Program-made: the position numbers and the translations under genes | The notes under the pieces: model-generated | The model's database searches: none | What the model was told of the DNA's origin: nothing | The model's input: the letters and a program-made list of their open reading frames with translations, nothing else | Part shown: positions 25,764 to 35,332 of the stretch, piece after piece | Layout: each line of letters begins with the position of its first letter | Position numbering within the stretch: the stretch's first letter is position 1 | Source: Polaribacter sp. IC066 | GTDB taxonomy: Bacteria; Bacteroidota; Bacteroidia; Flavobacteriales; Flavobacteriaceae | Length of the DNA: 35,382 nt | NCBI RefSeq assembly: GCF_007997085.1 | Contig: NZ_VORR01000044.1 | Location: 1-35,382 of the forward strand | Reading direction: 5' to 3'

Positions 25764-26486
25764 TTAAACCAAATCGCAATACCAAAAGCTGTTGTCGTGA
25801 TTTGGTTTTTCTTTTGTGGCTTGATGACTAGTATCCTCTTCATGATCTTGTAAAGTATACGAGCGAAGTACCTTCTCACCTATCTTAAAATCAATTGGAT
25901 TTTTGAAAATAGGTCCATCAAAAACAAACGTATGGAATTCGCCATTTTCTCCGCAAACATCAACATTTTCAGGTAAATCTTTTATAAACTGCGCGTCAAT
26001 AACTCTACCAACAAATTCTTCTCCTAGTACTTTAGCATTTACACAAACTGTAATTGCCTTGAATCCTAAATCTAAAAACTCTTGTAAAATTTCTTTTGTA
26101 TCTCTTTTCCAAAGAGGGTAAACGCCTGTAATATTTACTTCTGCTAATTTTATATCTCTATATGCTTTTAAATCCTCCAAAAAAATATCGCCAAAAATTA
26201 CGTGAGAATATCCTTTTGCTACCAAAGAATCCATCGCTTCTTTCATGATTTCTGCATAAGAATCCATCGTTACATCTGCCGGAAACTCGATAGTCTTTAA
26301 AGTGATTCCTATAGATTTAGCTTGTTTCAATAATAAATCGTTTCGAAGACCGTGCATAGAAACTCTATCAAAATCTTTGTTGATTGTTGTGACTAATACA
26401 TCTAAATCATACGTCGGATCTTGTAAAATTTTGTAAAGCGCTAATGCTGAATCCTTGCCTGAACTCCAATTAAAATAAGTTTTCAT
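25764..26486 (-). CDS. PP-loop ATPase, diphthine-ammonia ligase-like (DUF71)
   Basis: 240 residues. The N-terminal PP-loop WSSGKDSALALY (about residues 7-18) binds ATP through the SGGKDS-type motif. The following sequence (VSMHGLRNDLLLKQAKSIG, GYSHVIFGDIFLEDLK, GVYPLWKRDT, GENGEFHTFVFDGPIF) is characteristic of the MJ0570/DUF71 family. In eukaryotes and archaea this family makes diphthamide. Bacteria lack diphthamide, so here the substrate is unknown; adenylation of a carboxylate or amide is the likely chemistry. Complete, with a clear ATG at 26486. No operon partners. Confidence 0.87.
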   Translation of the reverse strand: MKTYFNWSSGKDSALALYKILQDPTYDLDVLVTTINKDFDRVSMHGLRNDLLLKQAKSIGITLKTIEFPADVTMDSYAEIMKEAMDSLVAKGYSHVIFGDIFLEDLKAYRDIKLAEVNITGVYPLWKRDTKEILQEFLDLGFKAITVCVNAKVLGEEFVGRVIDAQFIKDLPENVDVCGENGEFHTFVFDGPIFKNPIDFKIGEKVLRSYTLQDHEEDTSHQATKEKPNHDNSFWYCDLV

Positions 26487-26565
26487 AAAAGTTACAATTT
26501 ATTTGAAGCGAATGTAAATTATAAATTCCGGAAAAATCAAAATGCTTTGTAAAAATTAGACCTAA

Positions 26566-26743
26566 CAGGTTTTAAAAACCTGCCAGATTTTTTCCTGAAT
26601 ATTTTTTTCCTGCAAGGTCTTCTTTTGAGCTTGTAGGTTTAAAAGAAACTATTTTAATTAAAAATACCTACAAGGTTTTGGTTACGAAATAAATTCGGCA
26701 AAAGAACCTTGTAGAATATTATTAGATGCTGAAATAAATTCAG
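26566..26743. repeat. Cluster of intergenic palindromes
   Basis: Three structures in a row. CAGGTTTT/AAAACCTG is at 26566-26573 and 26575-26582. A nested set built from one word follows: CTTGTAGGT at 26630-26638 pairs with ACCTACAAG at 26666-26674, while CTACAAGGTT at 26668-26677 pairs with AACCTTGTAG at 26705-26714. These two pairings are mutually exclusive. GCTGAA/TTCAGC is at 26727-26732 and 26738-26743. The last may help terminate rimO (stop at 26772). Words such as CCTACAAGGTTTT are frequent intergenic repeats in Flavobacteriia, from memory. Confidence 0.65.
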
Positions 26744-26771
26744 CCTAGAGGCTTTCAAAAAATATAAAACA

Positions 26772-28124
26772 CTAATTTTTCTTTTGATTTAAAGAGGTAG
26801 GTTTTTCTTGCTTTTTAACGGGAGTTCCGTATAAATCATAATCGCCAGCTTCATGAATTTTAATATCAATAAACTCACCTATTTTTACATAATGTTCTCT
26901 AGCATCTACCAAAACATCGTTATCTACATCTGGTGAATCAGATTCTGTTCTTCCATAAAAATATTCGCCATCTTTTCTATCAAACAAACATCTAAAAGTT
27001 TTTCCTATTTTTTGTTGATTCAATTCCCAAGAAATTTGCGATTGCACTTCCATAATTTCATTTACCCGCTGAAACTTTACATCTGCCGGAACATCGTCTT
27101 CTAAAACATACGCACCCGTATTTTCTTCGTGAGAATATTCAAAAGCACCTAAACGCTCAAAACGCATTTCTTCTACCCAATCTTTTAATTCTTGAAACAT
27201 TGCTTCCGTTTCTCCTGGATACCCAACAATTAAAGTTGTTCTAATTGCCATTTTAGGAACCGCTTCTCTAAACTTATGAATTAACGCCGTGGTTTTCTCA
27301 TGCGTTGTTCCACGTTTCATCGATTTTAACAACTCGGTGTTAATGTGTTGCAACGGAATATCTAAATAATTACACACTTTAGGCTCGCGTTTCATCACGT
27401 CTAAAACATCCATCGGAAAACCTGTAGGAAAAGCGTAATGCATTCTAATCCATTCAATTCCGTCTACTTTTGCCAATGCTTCTAACAATTGTGCCAAAGC
27501 TCTTTTTTTGTAAATATCTAATCCGTAATACGTTAAATCTTGCGCAATTAGCATGACTTCTTTAATTCCTTTTTCGGCTAATTTAGTTGCTTCTGTAATG
27601 ATATCTTCTATGGGTGTTGATCTGTGTTTTCCGCGCATTAACGGAATTGCACAAAATGAACAAGGTCTATCACAGCCTTCTGCAATTTTTAAATAAGCAT
27701 AATGTTTTGGAGTAGTTGTTAAACGCTCTCCAATTAACTCGTGCTTATAATCTGCTTCTAAAACCTTTAATAAATTGGGTAAATCATGTGTACCAAAATA
27801 CTGATCTACATTCGGAATTTCTTTTTCTAAATCTGGTTTATAACGTTCGCTTAAACAACCAGAAACAAAAACCTTATCAATTTCGCCAGCTTCTTTTCGT
27901 TTTGCGTAATGCAAAATAGTATCTATAGATTCTTCCTTTGCTTTGCCAATAAAGCCACAGGTATTAATTACAACAATATTGCCATCATCATCAGGATCTT
28001 CATGAACCACATTTTTACCATTTGCTTTTAACTGCCCCATTAAAACTTCACTATCGTAAATGTTTTTTGAGCACCCTAAAGTAACAACGTTAATCTTATT
28101 TTTTTTGATGGTTTTTGTACGCAT
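26772..28124 (-). CDS. rimO: Ribosomal protein S12 methylthiotransferase RimO
   Basis: 450 residues. Radical-SAM enzyme that adds a methylthio group to an aspartate of ribosomal protein S12. The N-terminal MTTase domain carries the three cluster cysteines (TLGCSKNIYDSE near residue 18, NTCGFIGKAKEES near 55, SGCLSERY near 91). The radical-SAM motif GCDRPCSFCAIP (CxxxCxxC) is near residue 150. A C-terminal TRAM-like region (residues about 375-440) is present. The sequence wording separates RimO from MiaB. The ATG at 28124 is 90 bases from a TATTTTTG box. Confidence 0.95.
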   Translation of the reverse strand: MRTKTIKKNKINVVTLGCSKNIYDSEVLMGQLKANGKNVVHEDPDDDGNIVVINTCGFIGKAKEESIDTILHYAKRKEAGEIDKVFVSGCLSERYKPDLEKEIPNVDQYFGTHDLPNLLKVLEADYKHELIGERLTTTPKHYAYLKIAEGCDRPCSFCAIPLMRGKHRSTPIEDIITEATKLAEKGIKEVMLIAQDLTYYGLDIYKKRALAQLLEALAKVDGIEWIRMHYAFPTGFPMDVLDVMKREPKVCNYLDIPLQHINTELLKSMKRGTTHEKTTALIHKFREAVPKMAIRTTLIVGYPGETEAMFQELKDWVEEMRFERLGAFEYSHEENTGAYVLEDDVPADVKFQRVNEIMEVQSQISWELNQQKIGKTFRCLFDRKDGEYFYGRTESDSPDVDNDVLVDAREHYVKIGEFIDIKIHEAGDYDLYGTPVKKQEKPTSLNQKKN

Positions 28125-28213
28125 ATTTGTAGCTTTTCGCCTATTGCAATTTGCTTTTGGCAGTATATATTCTAATAACTTTAGTTTTGATTCTCTAAAA
28201 ACTAAAACGAATG

Positions 28214-28221
28214 CAAAAATA
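28214..28221 (-). promoter_or_regulatory. -7 box of rimO
   Basis: TATTTTTG on the minus strand matches TAnnTTTG, giving a leader of about 80 bases. No -33 TTG at ideal spacing. Confidence 0.4.
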
Positions 28222-28249
28222 GTTCTTTTTAAATGAATTTAATTTCTTT

Positions 28250-29890
28250 CTATTGATAGTTTTTAGGCATCTTTCTAACCTTTGTTAATTGCTCAAAAGC
28301 ATACCCAATTTCTAATAATTTTCTTTCAGAAAAAGGAAGACCAATAAACGTTAAACTTACGGGCTCACCAGATGTTTTGTATCCCATAGGAACTGTTAAT
28401 GTTGGATATAAAGCTACCGCTGCAATACCAGAATGATAGTTATTAATAGACAAAATAGCATCTAGATTTTGCTCTTGTAAAGACTGTAAAAATCTCTTTC
28501 CTTCGCTATTTAAGTTCTTTTTTATCACTTCTAATTCTTCTAAAGTCGTTGAATCTTTTACAATGCCTTCAAATAATTGTTGCCCGTAAGGTGCTTTTAA
28601 AAGTGAATCTTTTTTATTAAACGCAACAACATCTTTTACATTTTTTACAAGAATAGATTTTTCTGCATTTTCTGATAAATATACAGGTAAATCATGTTTC
28701 ATATCCATATTTAAAAGCGTTATAAAACCGTTAAATGAAATTTCTGGCGGAGTTAATTCTACAACTTCAACGCCTGCTTTTTTTAATTTATCGACCGAAA
28801 AAGCATAAATAGAGTCTGATAGTAATGATTTTAAAACACCTACCTTTTTGTCTTTTAAATCGTTTTTGAATCCATTTTTATAATAATCTTCCTTAATTTC
28901 TTTAGAAGCAGTGTCTTTTTTATCAAAACCCAACATCGCATTCATAAAAATTGCATTATCAATTACGTTTTTTGTCATGGGCCCAGGAGTATCTAAAGTT
29001 GATGAAATGGGCACAATACCTGTTCTACTTAAAACACTTATTGTTGGTTTTAACCCTACTACAGAATTCTGACTTGATGGCGATGTAATAGACCCAGAGG
29101 TTTCGGTGCCTACCGCAGCTACCGCAAAATTAGAAGCAACGGCAACCCCGCTTCCTGCTGAACTTCCGCCAGTTTCAAAAACACCTCTTCCGTACGGATT
29201 TAAAGTTTGGCCGCCAATTGCAGAATATCCTAAAGGACACCCCGAACAGAAAAAATAAGCCCATTCACTTAAATTAACCTTTCCTAAAATAATAGCGCCA
29301 TTTTCTTTTAATTTTGATACAATAAAAGCATCACTTTCTGTAAAGTTTCTTTGTAAAACTGCAGCGCCTGCAGTTGTTGGGTTTTCTTTTGTGTTGATAT
29401 TATCTTTTAATAAAATTGGCATTCCAAACATAGAAAATTCAGAAATATTCTCTTTTTGTTGATCTTTTTCTCGAGCTTCTTTTAAAACATTCGGATTTAA
29501 AGCAATAATACTATTTAAAGACAGCGTAGAATCGCTCTCAAACTTTCTAATTCGATATAAATAAAACAATGTTAATTTTTCGTAAGATAAAGCACCCTCT
29601 TGAACGCTTTTTTGAAGTGAAGGTATATTTTGTTCTAAAACTAATGGTTTTAACTCTTGGTACTCTTTTTCTGAAAAGTACGCTAAATCATCAACAAATG
29701 GTTTAAAAACTGTGTTCATATCTATATATTTAGACTGCATCAGTTTAAATTGCATTCTGTTACTTTCGTGATTTTGCTGTTCTTTAAGTTTGGTTGTTTC
29801 ATCGTACCTTTTAAAAATAACGGGAGATTCTCTTTGCTGACAACTGTAAGCAAATGCGGCAAAAATGACTAAAAAAAGTATTTTTTTCAT
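28250..29890 (-). CDS. Amidase-signature family lipoprotein
   Basis: 546 residues from the ATG at 29888-29890. A longer frame begins at 29911, but that ATG sits beside the promoter box at 29909-29916, and [17 protein letters not shown] is a proper lipoprotein signal (cysteine at residue 17). The amidase-signature Ser-cisSer-Lys triad is visible: Lys in [12 protein letters not shown] (about residue 155), the Gly-Ser-rich region [13 protein letters not shown] with cis-Ser and [21 protein letters not shown] with the nucleophile. It hydrolyses amide bonds; family members include peptide amidases and GatA. The lipid anchor rules out a GatA role and points to an envelope enzyme with an unknown amide substrate. 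Confidence 0.9.
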   Translation of the reverse strand: MKKILFLVIFAAFAYSCQQRESPVIFKRYDETTKLKEQQNHESNRMQFKLMQSKYIDMNTVFKPFVDDLAYFSEKEYQELKPLVLEQNIPSLQKSVQEGALSYEKLTLFYLYRIRKFESDSTLSLNSIIALNPNVLKEAREKDQQKENISEFSMFGMPILLKDNINTKENPTTAGAAVLQRNFTESDAFIVSKLKENGAIILGKVNLSEWAYFFCSGCPLGYSAIGGQTLNPYGRGVFETGGSSAGSGVAVASNFAVAAVGTETSGSITSPSSQNSVVGLKPTISVLSRTGIVPISSTLDTPGPMTKNVIDNAIFMNAMLGFDKKDTASKEIKEDYYKNGFKNDLKDKKVGVLKSLLSDSIYAFSVDKLKKAGVEVVELTPPEISFNGFITLLNMDMKHDLPVYLSENAEKSILVKNVKDVVAFNKKDSLLKAPYGQQLFEGIVKDSTTLEELEVIKKNLNSEGKRFLQSLQEQNLDAILSINNYHSGIAAVALYPTLTVPMGYKTSGEPVSLTFIGLPFSERKLLEIGYAFEQLTKVRKMPKNYQ

Positions 29891-29908
29891 GAAGTTCTGT
29901 TTGATGGT

Positions 29909-29916
29909 CAAATATA
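29909..29916 (-). promoter_or_regulatory. -7 box of the amidase gene
   Basis: TATATTTG on the minus strand, a perfect TAnnTTTG match 18 bases upstream of the ATG at 29890. It helps decide the start codon. Confidence 0.55.
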
Positions 29917-30430
29917 GTATTTTTAATGCTTTTATTTTAAACTGTTTGAAAACAATCGCTAGCCATCAAACAAAAAAAGTTGATTTTAAGAATTATTATT
30001 TAAACAATAAGACTAGTGTTTTTTTTTAAGAAACAAGATGAGAGTGTCAAGAAAAACACCCCCATAAGTTACCATGAAATTAGCTTGAGTATAATTGGCT
30101 AATAGAGGTAACAATTGAATGGCAACAAAACGATATTTTTTATACGAGCATCTACGGGTGTCCGTTAAAAAGACTTAAGACTGCTTCGCTATAAGACACA
30201 ATCTGCGGGCAAGCAGGGAAACAAGACTTTCTCAACGAACTTTATCTGAGTGACGTGTAAACTACAAAAAGAACAGATTATAGTACAATTTTATTCATAA
30301 TTAAAACGTCTAACTAAAATCTACACACAACAATTTATGCGTAATAATATGTATTTAAAATAGTTATTTGAAACTAAAGTATTTTTAGTAGACACCTGTA
30401 ATGAGCGTCAAAAAATCAGTAATTTGTCTT
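29917..30430. other. Gene-free gap with a paired-stem structure
   Basis: No credible reading frame on either strand. The structured palindrome at 30068-30112 is the main feature. An imperfect inverted repeat around GACTTAAGACTGCTTCGC..TATAAGAC lies near 30171-30198. Nothing else recognised. Confidence 0.5.
30068..30112. repeat. Two-step palindrome
   Basis: GTTACC (30068-30073) and TTAGC (30080-30084) pair with GCTAA (30098-30102) and GGTAAC (30107-30112), leaving inner bulges and a 13-base loop. There is no T-run, so a terminator is unlikely. It could be a structured RNA or a relic end of a mobile element. Confidence 0.45.
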
Positions 30431-33076
30431 TTAAGCTTTAACGTCATTTGATTTCCCTATCCAAGTATTAATTACTTGAATAAATTGTTCTTCATCAAAA
30501 GGTTTTGATTAATAATCGTTCATACCAGCTTTAAGACATCTTTCTTTTTCTCCTTTCATAACATTTGCAGTTAACGCTATAATCGGCAACTCTAACTTTA
30601 GTTCTTTCCGAATTATTTCTGATGCTTGATACCCATTTAATGTGGGCATTTGAACATCCATCAAAACCAAATCTATCTTGTTCCTTAAGTAATTTGCCGC
30701 TTCTTCGCCATTATTAGCTTCTGATACTACTACGTGATCATCTTTTAAAATAACTTGGGCTACCATTCTAATGATTCTATTATCATCAACAACAAGTATT
30801 TTTTTCCTTTTAAATCTTTAGAAGTAACAGCAATATACTTTTTTTTCTTTAGATTATAAGCCTTTCCTTTTTCCAAATAAAACATTACAGAAATGGTAGC
30901 TCCCTTATTTATTTCACTCATTACTAATGTTTTACCTCTCATATGATCTGCCAGAGTTTTGGTACTAGCCATCCCTAAACCTCTACCTTTGGCTTCATGT
31001 TCTTGCGTAAATTTTTTAAATATTTTCTGTATACATAATGCGTCCAAACCAATCCCTGTATCAGTAATTTTTATTTCTAAATACTGCGAATTATCATCTT
31101 CTTTCAAAACATGACAACTGACATCTACACTGCTTATTTCAGTGAATTTTATGGCGTTTGAAATTACGTTGAGTATTATCTGATTAATTCGATCTGGATC
31201 ACCTATTAATACTGACGATAGTTTTGGGTCGCAACACCTATTTGTTAACTCAATTCCTTTTTCTCCTGCCTTATACTGCATCACTTTTAATACATTTTCA
31301 ATAACTAATTTTGGTTGAAAAGCAATTTTTTAAAAAGACATTTTATGAGCCTCTAATTTAGAGAAATCAAGAATATCATTAACAATTACCAATAAATTTT
31401 CTGAAGTAGTTTCAATAATATTTAAATAATTTTGCTGTTCGTCGTTTAACTTGATTTTTGTAATTGGCGACTCATTCCTACAATTGCATTCATAGAGACT
31501 CTAATTTCATGGCTCATATTCGCCAAAAAAATATGTTTAGAACGTGCTAGTTTTTCGGTTACTTGTTTCGATTTGATCAACTCTTTTTACATCGGAATAC
31601 GACTTGTAATATCGACCGCAGAACTAATTACATAAGGCTCTTCTCCTGACTCTTCCATTAAATAATTATGATACAACGTATAAACAACTTCACCTTGTTT
31701 GTTTAATATTCTTAAAGTTCCGCTTGTTACTTTGTTTGTAATAACAGTCTCTAAATAATTTTCTTTAAAAAGAGGTTTATCATCTTCAAGAAGAAAATCT
31801 GAAATAAAATAATCTATATATTCCGCATCAGAATAGCCACATACTTTTGCTGCCATCGGGTTTGATGTTAGAATTTTACCCTTTAAATTATGTGTGATAA
31901 TAATGGCAAGACTGTTATTGATTAAAGCTATATATATTTTCACTTTCTTCTATTTGTTGAATTGCTTTCATTTTTGTGATATCTTCTTCAATAGCAAAAA
32001 AGTTGATTATTGTTCCGTTATTATCAAAAATAGGCTGGGCTTTAATGCGCAACCAATACCCTTGGCCTGCTTTTTTATAATTAAAAACTTCACAAACAAA
32101 AGGTTTAGAATTCTTAATTAGTTGCCTCATATAGGCTACTGTTTCTAAATTAGTTTCTTTTCCTTGTAAAAAAGATCCTGGTGCTTTGCCGTTTACTTCT
32201 TTTAAAGTATATCCTGTAATTCTTTCGAAACCTTTATGTACCCATTTTACTTTGCCACTAGCATCAGCAATAATAACTGCATTTATAGTTTCTTGAACAA
32301 TAAGAGATATTTTTTCTAATTCTTGTTGATATGCGCTTTGTTTGGTAATTTCTCTGCCGTAAATATAAATATACTTATGCAATGCGATACAGACAGAAGA
32401 ATATTCAATTTTATTGGCGCTTGCCTCGAAATTCCATTGTTTTTTATTCTTATCAATTTTAGCAGCAATATGTTTTAAAAAAAGTTCGATAGTATGTGTT
32501 TTACTTTTATATTTGATAGAATTAAGAGCAGTTGCTATTGGATTATTTTGTAGTAAATCTCTTTCAAAATTAATCCTAATATTAGGATCGAGACTTTGTT
32601 TAGAGAATAAAGAAATATCGTAGTATTCTTTATTTGCTATTTTTAATTCTTCGTTTTGCTTTTCTAATATTGATACGAGTTCTGTAAGCTCTCTATTTTT
32701 TTTTCAACAAACTGACTATCATAAGGGTTTAATAACAACGAATTATCTTTAGAAAAATCATTTTCTGCAACCTGGTCTAAAGCTTTAAGGGAAGGCGAAC
32801 CTAAAAACAATATTTCTTCGGTATTCTGCATATACTCAAACTACCCCCGTAGCTTCACTTTTTTATCAATAGACAGTTCTATGAAAACTATTTGTTTTTC
32901 TAATATTATTAAATTATCAAAAGAATTTACAACTATTTGAGGACTTGATATTGAAAAAACTGATGGGTGTTTTGTGGTTTTTTAAAATTAATAATTTGTA
33001 AGTTTTTATTGATTAAAATATAAAACGGAAATAGTCTATTAATTAAAGATTTATTAAAGAAATAATGGACTGACAT
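30431..33076 (-). pseudogene. Hybrid histidine kinase with HNOBA-like sensor, degraded
   Basis: The joined frames run from MSVHYFFNKSLINRLFPFYI (ATG 33074-33076) to GKSNDVKA (stop 30431-30433), about 880 residues. Order: an HNOBA-like N-terminus (LFPFYILINKNLQI, VNSFDNLIILEKQIVFIELS, ILFLGSPSLKALDQV), a coiled coil, PAS (INAVIIADASGKVKWVHKGF), PAS (SLAIIITHNLKGKILTSN), HisKA (FLANMSHEIR), HATPase and receiver (LVLMDVQMP). Lesions: frameshifts near 32950, 32696-32704 (A9 run), 31928, 31448 and 30799-30805 (A7 run). Stops lie at 32841-32843 (TAG), 31587-31589, 31330-31332 and 30509-30511 (all TAA). An in-frame 15-base loss near 30980 removes the NFGGT of the ATP-binding G2 box. It is certainly dead as a kinase. 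Confidence 0.88.
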
Positions 33077-33749
33077 AGCGTAATATTTTTTGTAGAAATT
33101 TAATTTTTTAATAAAAAATTTACACCTTTTAAAAGCACTTTACATAGGCAATTTTCTTAAAAATAATTTTTCTAAAAAGAGCACTTTTATGCGGTTAAAA
33201 AAGTTATTTACTCAAAATAAACTATTTTAAAACATAAGCTTCTCCCCCCCTTAAAATAACGCTTGTAATCGGCTATTTTAAGTTTGAATAATAATGAGTT
33301 TTTTCAATGAGATTAAACTGAACAGACTCCCTAGAAAGGATAGTATAGGATAAAATAGATTCGGTATTTGAATTTAAAAAAATAAAACGGACTCTTATCG
33401 AAAAAATATCTCAACAAAAATATTTTTTTCCTTGTATCTATTGAGAAGTAAATAAAGCAAGTTAGTATAGGTTTTAAATCACACTTTATTTAAAGCTTTC
33501 AATCTTCAAAGTACAATAAGCAAAGTATTTTGTATAAAAGTAGATTTATTTTACGACTAATCTTGCCTATAAGAAGCTATAAAATAACTAGTCTAAACTT
33601 ATTTTAGACCTACGAAACACCTAAAAATGAACACCAACTAATATTCATATCTGGTTACTTAAAATACAATGGAAGCTACCATTGTTTAAAGAGATTACTC
33701 AGTTAAAAGAAAGGTAGCTCGGCGCACTACATCGCTGACTAATAAAATC
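33077..33749. other. Gene-free gap between the two kinases
   Basis: About 670 bases with no credible frame. It holds a hairpin GTCTAAA/TTTAGAC (33591-33597 with 33603-33609) and another, CAATGG/CCATTG (33667-33672 with 33679-33684). The latter is about 65 bases past the second kinase gene and may end its transcript. The C7 run in the 33241-33260 line is unusual for this AT-rich spacer. Confidence 0.5.
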
Positions 33750-35195
33750 TTAAGAAATACAATAATTTGATTTCCCTATCCAGGTAGTAATAATTTGAAG
33801 AAATTGTTCTTCATCAAAAGGTTTTGATAAATAATCATTCATGCCGGCTTCAAGACACTTTGCTTTTTCTCCTTTCATCACATTTGCAGTTAACGCGATA
33901 ATAGGAACCTCTAAATTTAGCTCTCCTCTAATTACTTCAGATGCTTTATAACCGTTTAATATGGGCATTTGAATATCCATCAACACCAAATCTGCTTTAT
34001 GATTCTTTAAATAATTCACAGCTTCTTCACCATTACTCACTTCTGCAATAATTACATCGAAATCTTTTAAAATAACTTTTGCCACCATTCTGTTCATAAT
34101 ATTATCATCAACCACAAGTATTCTTTTACCTTTTAAGTTCGTAGCAGTAACAACTGTATTATCTTTTTTCTTCAAATCTATTTCTTGTCCTTTTTTTAGG
34201 GTGAACGAAATAGATATTGTCGTTCCTTCATTTATTTTACTTTCTACAGAAATATCGCCTTCCATATTATCTACTAGAGACTTGGTGATTGCCATCCCTA
34301 AACCTGTGCCGCCAAAATTTCTTCCTTTTGATTCATATTCTTGCGTAAATTTTTCGAATAACTTTTTTAAAAATAATGAATCCATACCGATACCTGTATC
34401 CGTTATTTTAAGCTCTAACACTTGCGAAAGATTGTTCTCTGTTAAAACATTACAGCAAATATCAACACTTCCTACTTCAGTGAATTTTATGGCGTTAGAA
34501 ATTACATTTAGCAATATTTGATTAATCCGATGCGGATCTCCAATTAATACTGACGATAGTTGTCTATCACAATAACTATTGGTTAATTGAATTCCTTTTT
34601 CTTCTGCCTTGTACTGCATTACTTTTAATGCATTTTCTATAACCTGTCTGGGTTTAAAAGCAATTTTTTCAAAAGACAACTTATTGGCTTCTAGTTTAGA
34701 TAAATCTAAAATATCATTAATAATAACCAACAGATTCTCAGATGCCGTTGAAATAATATTTAAATAACTATGTTGTTCATCATTTAAACTAGATTTCTGT
34801 AAATGACGGCTGATTCCTATAATGGCATTCATTGGGGTTCTAATTTCATGGCTCATATTTGCCAAAAAATTATGTTTAGAGCGCGCCAACTCTTCCGTAA
34901 CTTTTTTAGATCTTATTAGCTCTTTCTCCATTAAGATACGCTTGGTAATATCTACCGCAGAGCTAATTACGTAAGGTTCTTTACCATCTTCTTCCATTAA
35001 ATAGTTGTTGTACAACATATAAACAATCTTTCCTTGCTTGTTTAATATTCTTAAGGTACCTCTCGTTATTTTATTGGTTTTAATAGCATCTAAATAGTTT
35101 TCATTAAACAGCAATTTATCATCTTCAAAAAGGAAATCTGAAATAGAATGGTCTATATAATCAGATTTAGAATATCCATATATTTTTCCGGCCAT
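33750..35195 (-). CDS. Hybrid histidine kinase, 5'-truncated
   Basis: 481 residues from the first ATG; the frame is open back to about 35256 (EDNSLAIIITHNLEGKILTSN). Order: the rest of a PAS domain with its PAC segment (to about residue 85), a short coiled coil, and HisKA with phospho-accepting His in FLANMSHEIRTPMNAIIG (about 115). The HATPase follows, with N box NVISNAIKFTE, DTGIGM and GGTGLGMAI. The receiver domain (about 360-475) has ILVVDDN, acceptor Asp in LVLMDIQMP and Lys in YLSKPFDEEQF. All catalytic motifs are intact, unlike the paralogue at 30431-33076, with which it shares most residues. The HNOBA-like and first PAS parts are missing: homology stops at about 35256. It could still autophosphorylate if expressed, but without its normal sensor. 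Confidence 0.8.
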   Translation of the reverse strand: MAGKIYGYSKSDYIDHSISDFLFEDDKLLFNENYLDAIKTNKITRGTLRILNKQGKIVYMLYNNYLMEEDGKEPYVISSAVDITKRILMEKELIRSKKVTEELARSKHNFLANMSHEIRTPMNAIIGISRHLQKSSLNDEQHSYLNIISTASENLLVIINDILDLSKLEANKLSFEKIAFKPRQVIENALKVMQYKAEEKGIQLTNSYCDRQLSSVLIGDPHRINQILLNVISNAIKFTEVGSVDICCNVLTENNLSQVLELKITDTGIGMDSLFLKKLFEKFTQEYESKGRNFGGTGLGMAITKSLVDNMEGDISVESKINEGTTISISFTLKKGQEIDLKKKDNTVVTATNLKGKRILVVDDNIMNRMVAKVILKDFDVIIAEVSNGEEAVNYLKNHKADLVLMDIQMPILNGYKASEVIRGELNLEVPIIALTANVMKGEKAKCLEAGMNDYLSKPFDEEQFLQIITTWIGKSNYCIS

Positions 35196-35298
35196 CGTAT
35201 TTGATGTTAAAATTTTACCTTCTAAATTATGTGTTATAATAATAGCAAGACTATTATCCTCAAGTTTCGCAGGTCACTACCCCTTGAAAACAAAGAGA

Positions 35299-35332
35299 AA
35301 AGGAATAAAAAAAGTAGCATTTTTATTCCTTT
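35299..35332. terminator. Bidirectional terminator hairpin
   Basis: AAAGGAATAAAA (35299-35310) pairs perfectly with TTTTATTCCTTT (35321-35332) around a 10-base loop. It overlaps the stop codon of the minus-strand frame ending at 35323. Confidence 0.65.

Noticed and set aside
26566..26743. CRISPR array
   Set aside because: Repeats are inverted rather than direct, irregularly spaced and few, and no cas gene is nearby.
31894..32623. Plus-strand frames inside the kinase pseudogene
   Set aside because: The minus strand encodes clear PAS domain sequence over the same bases; the plus-strand translations are AT-rich antisense.
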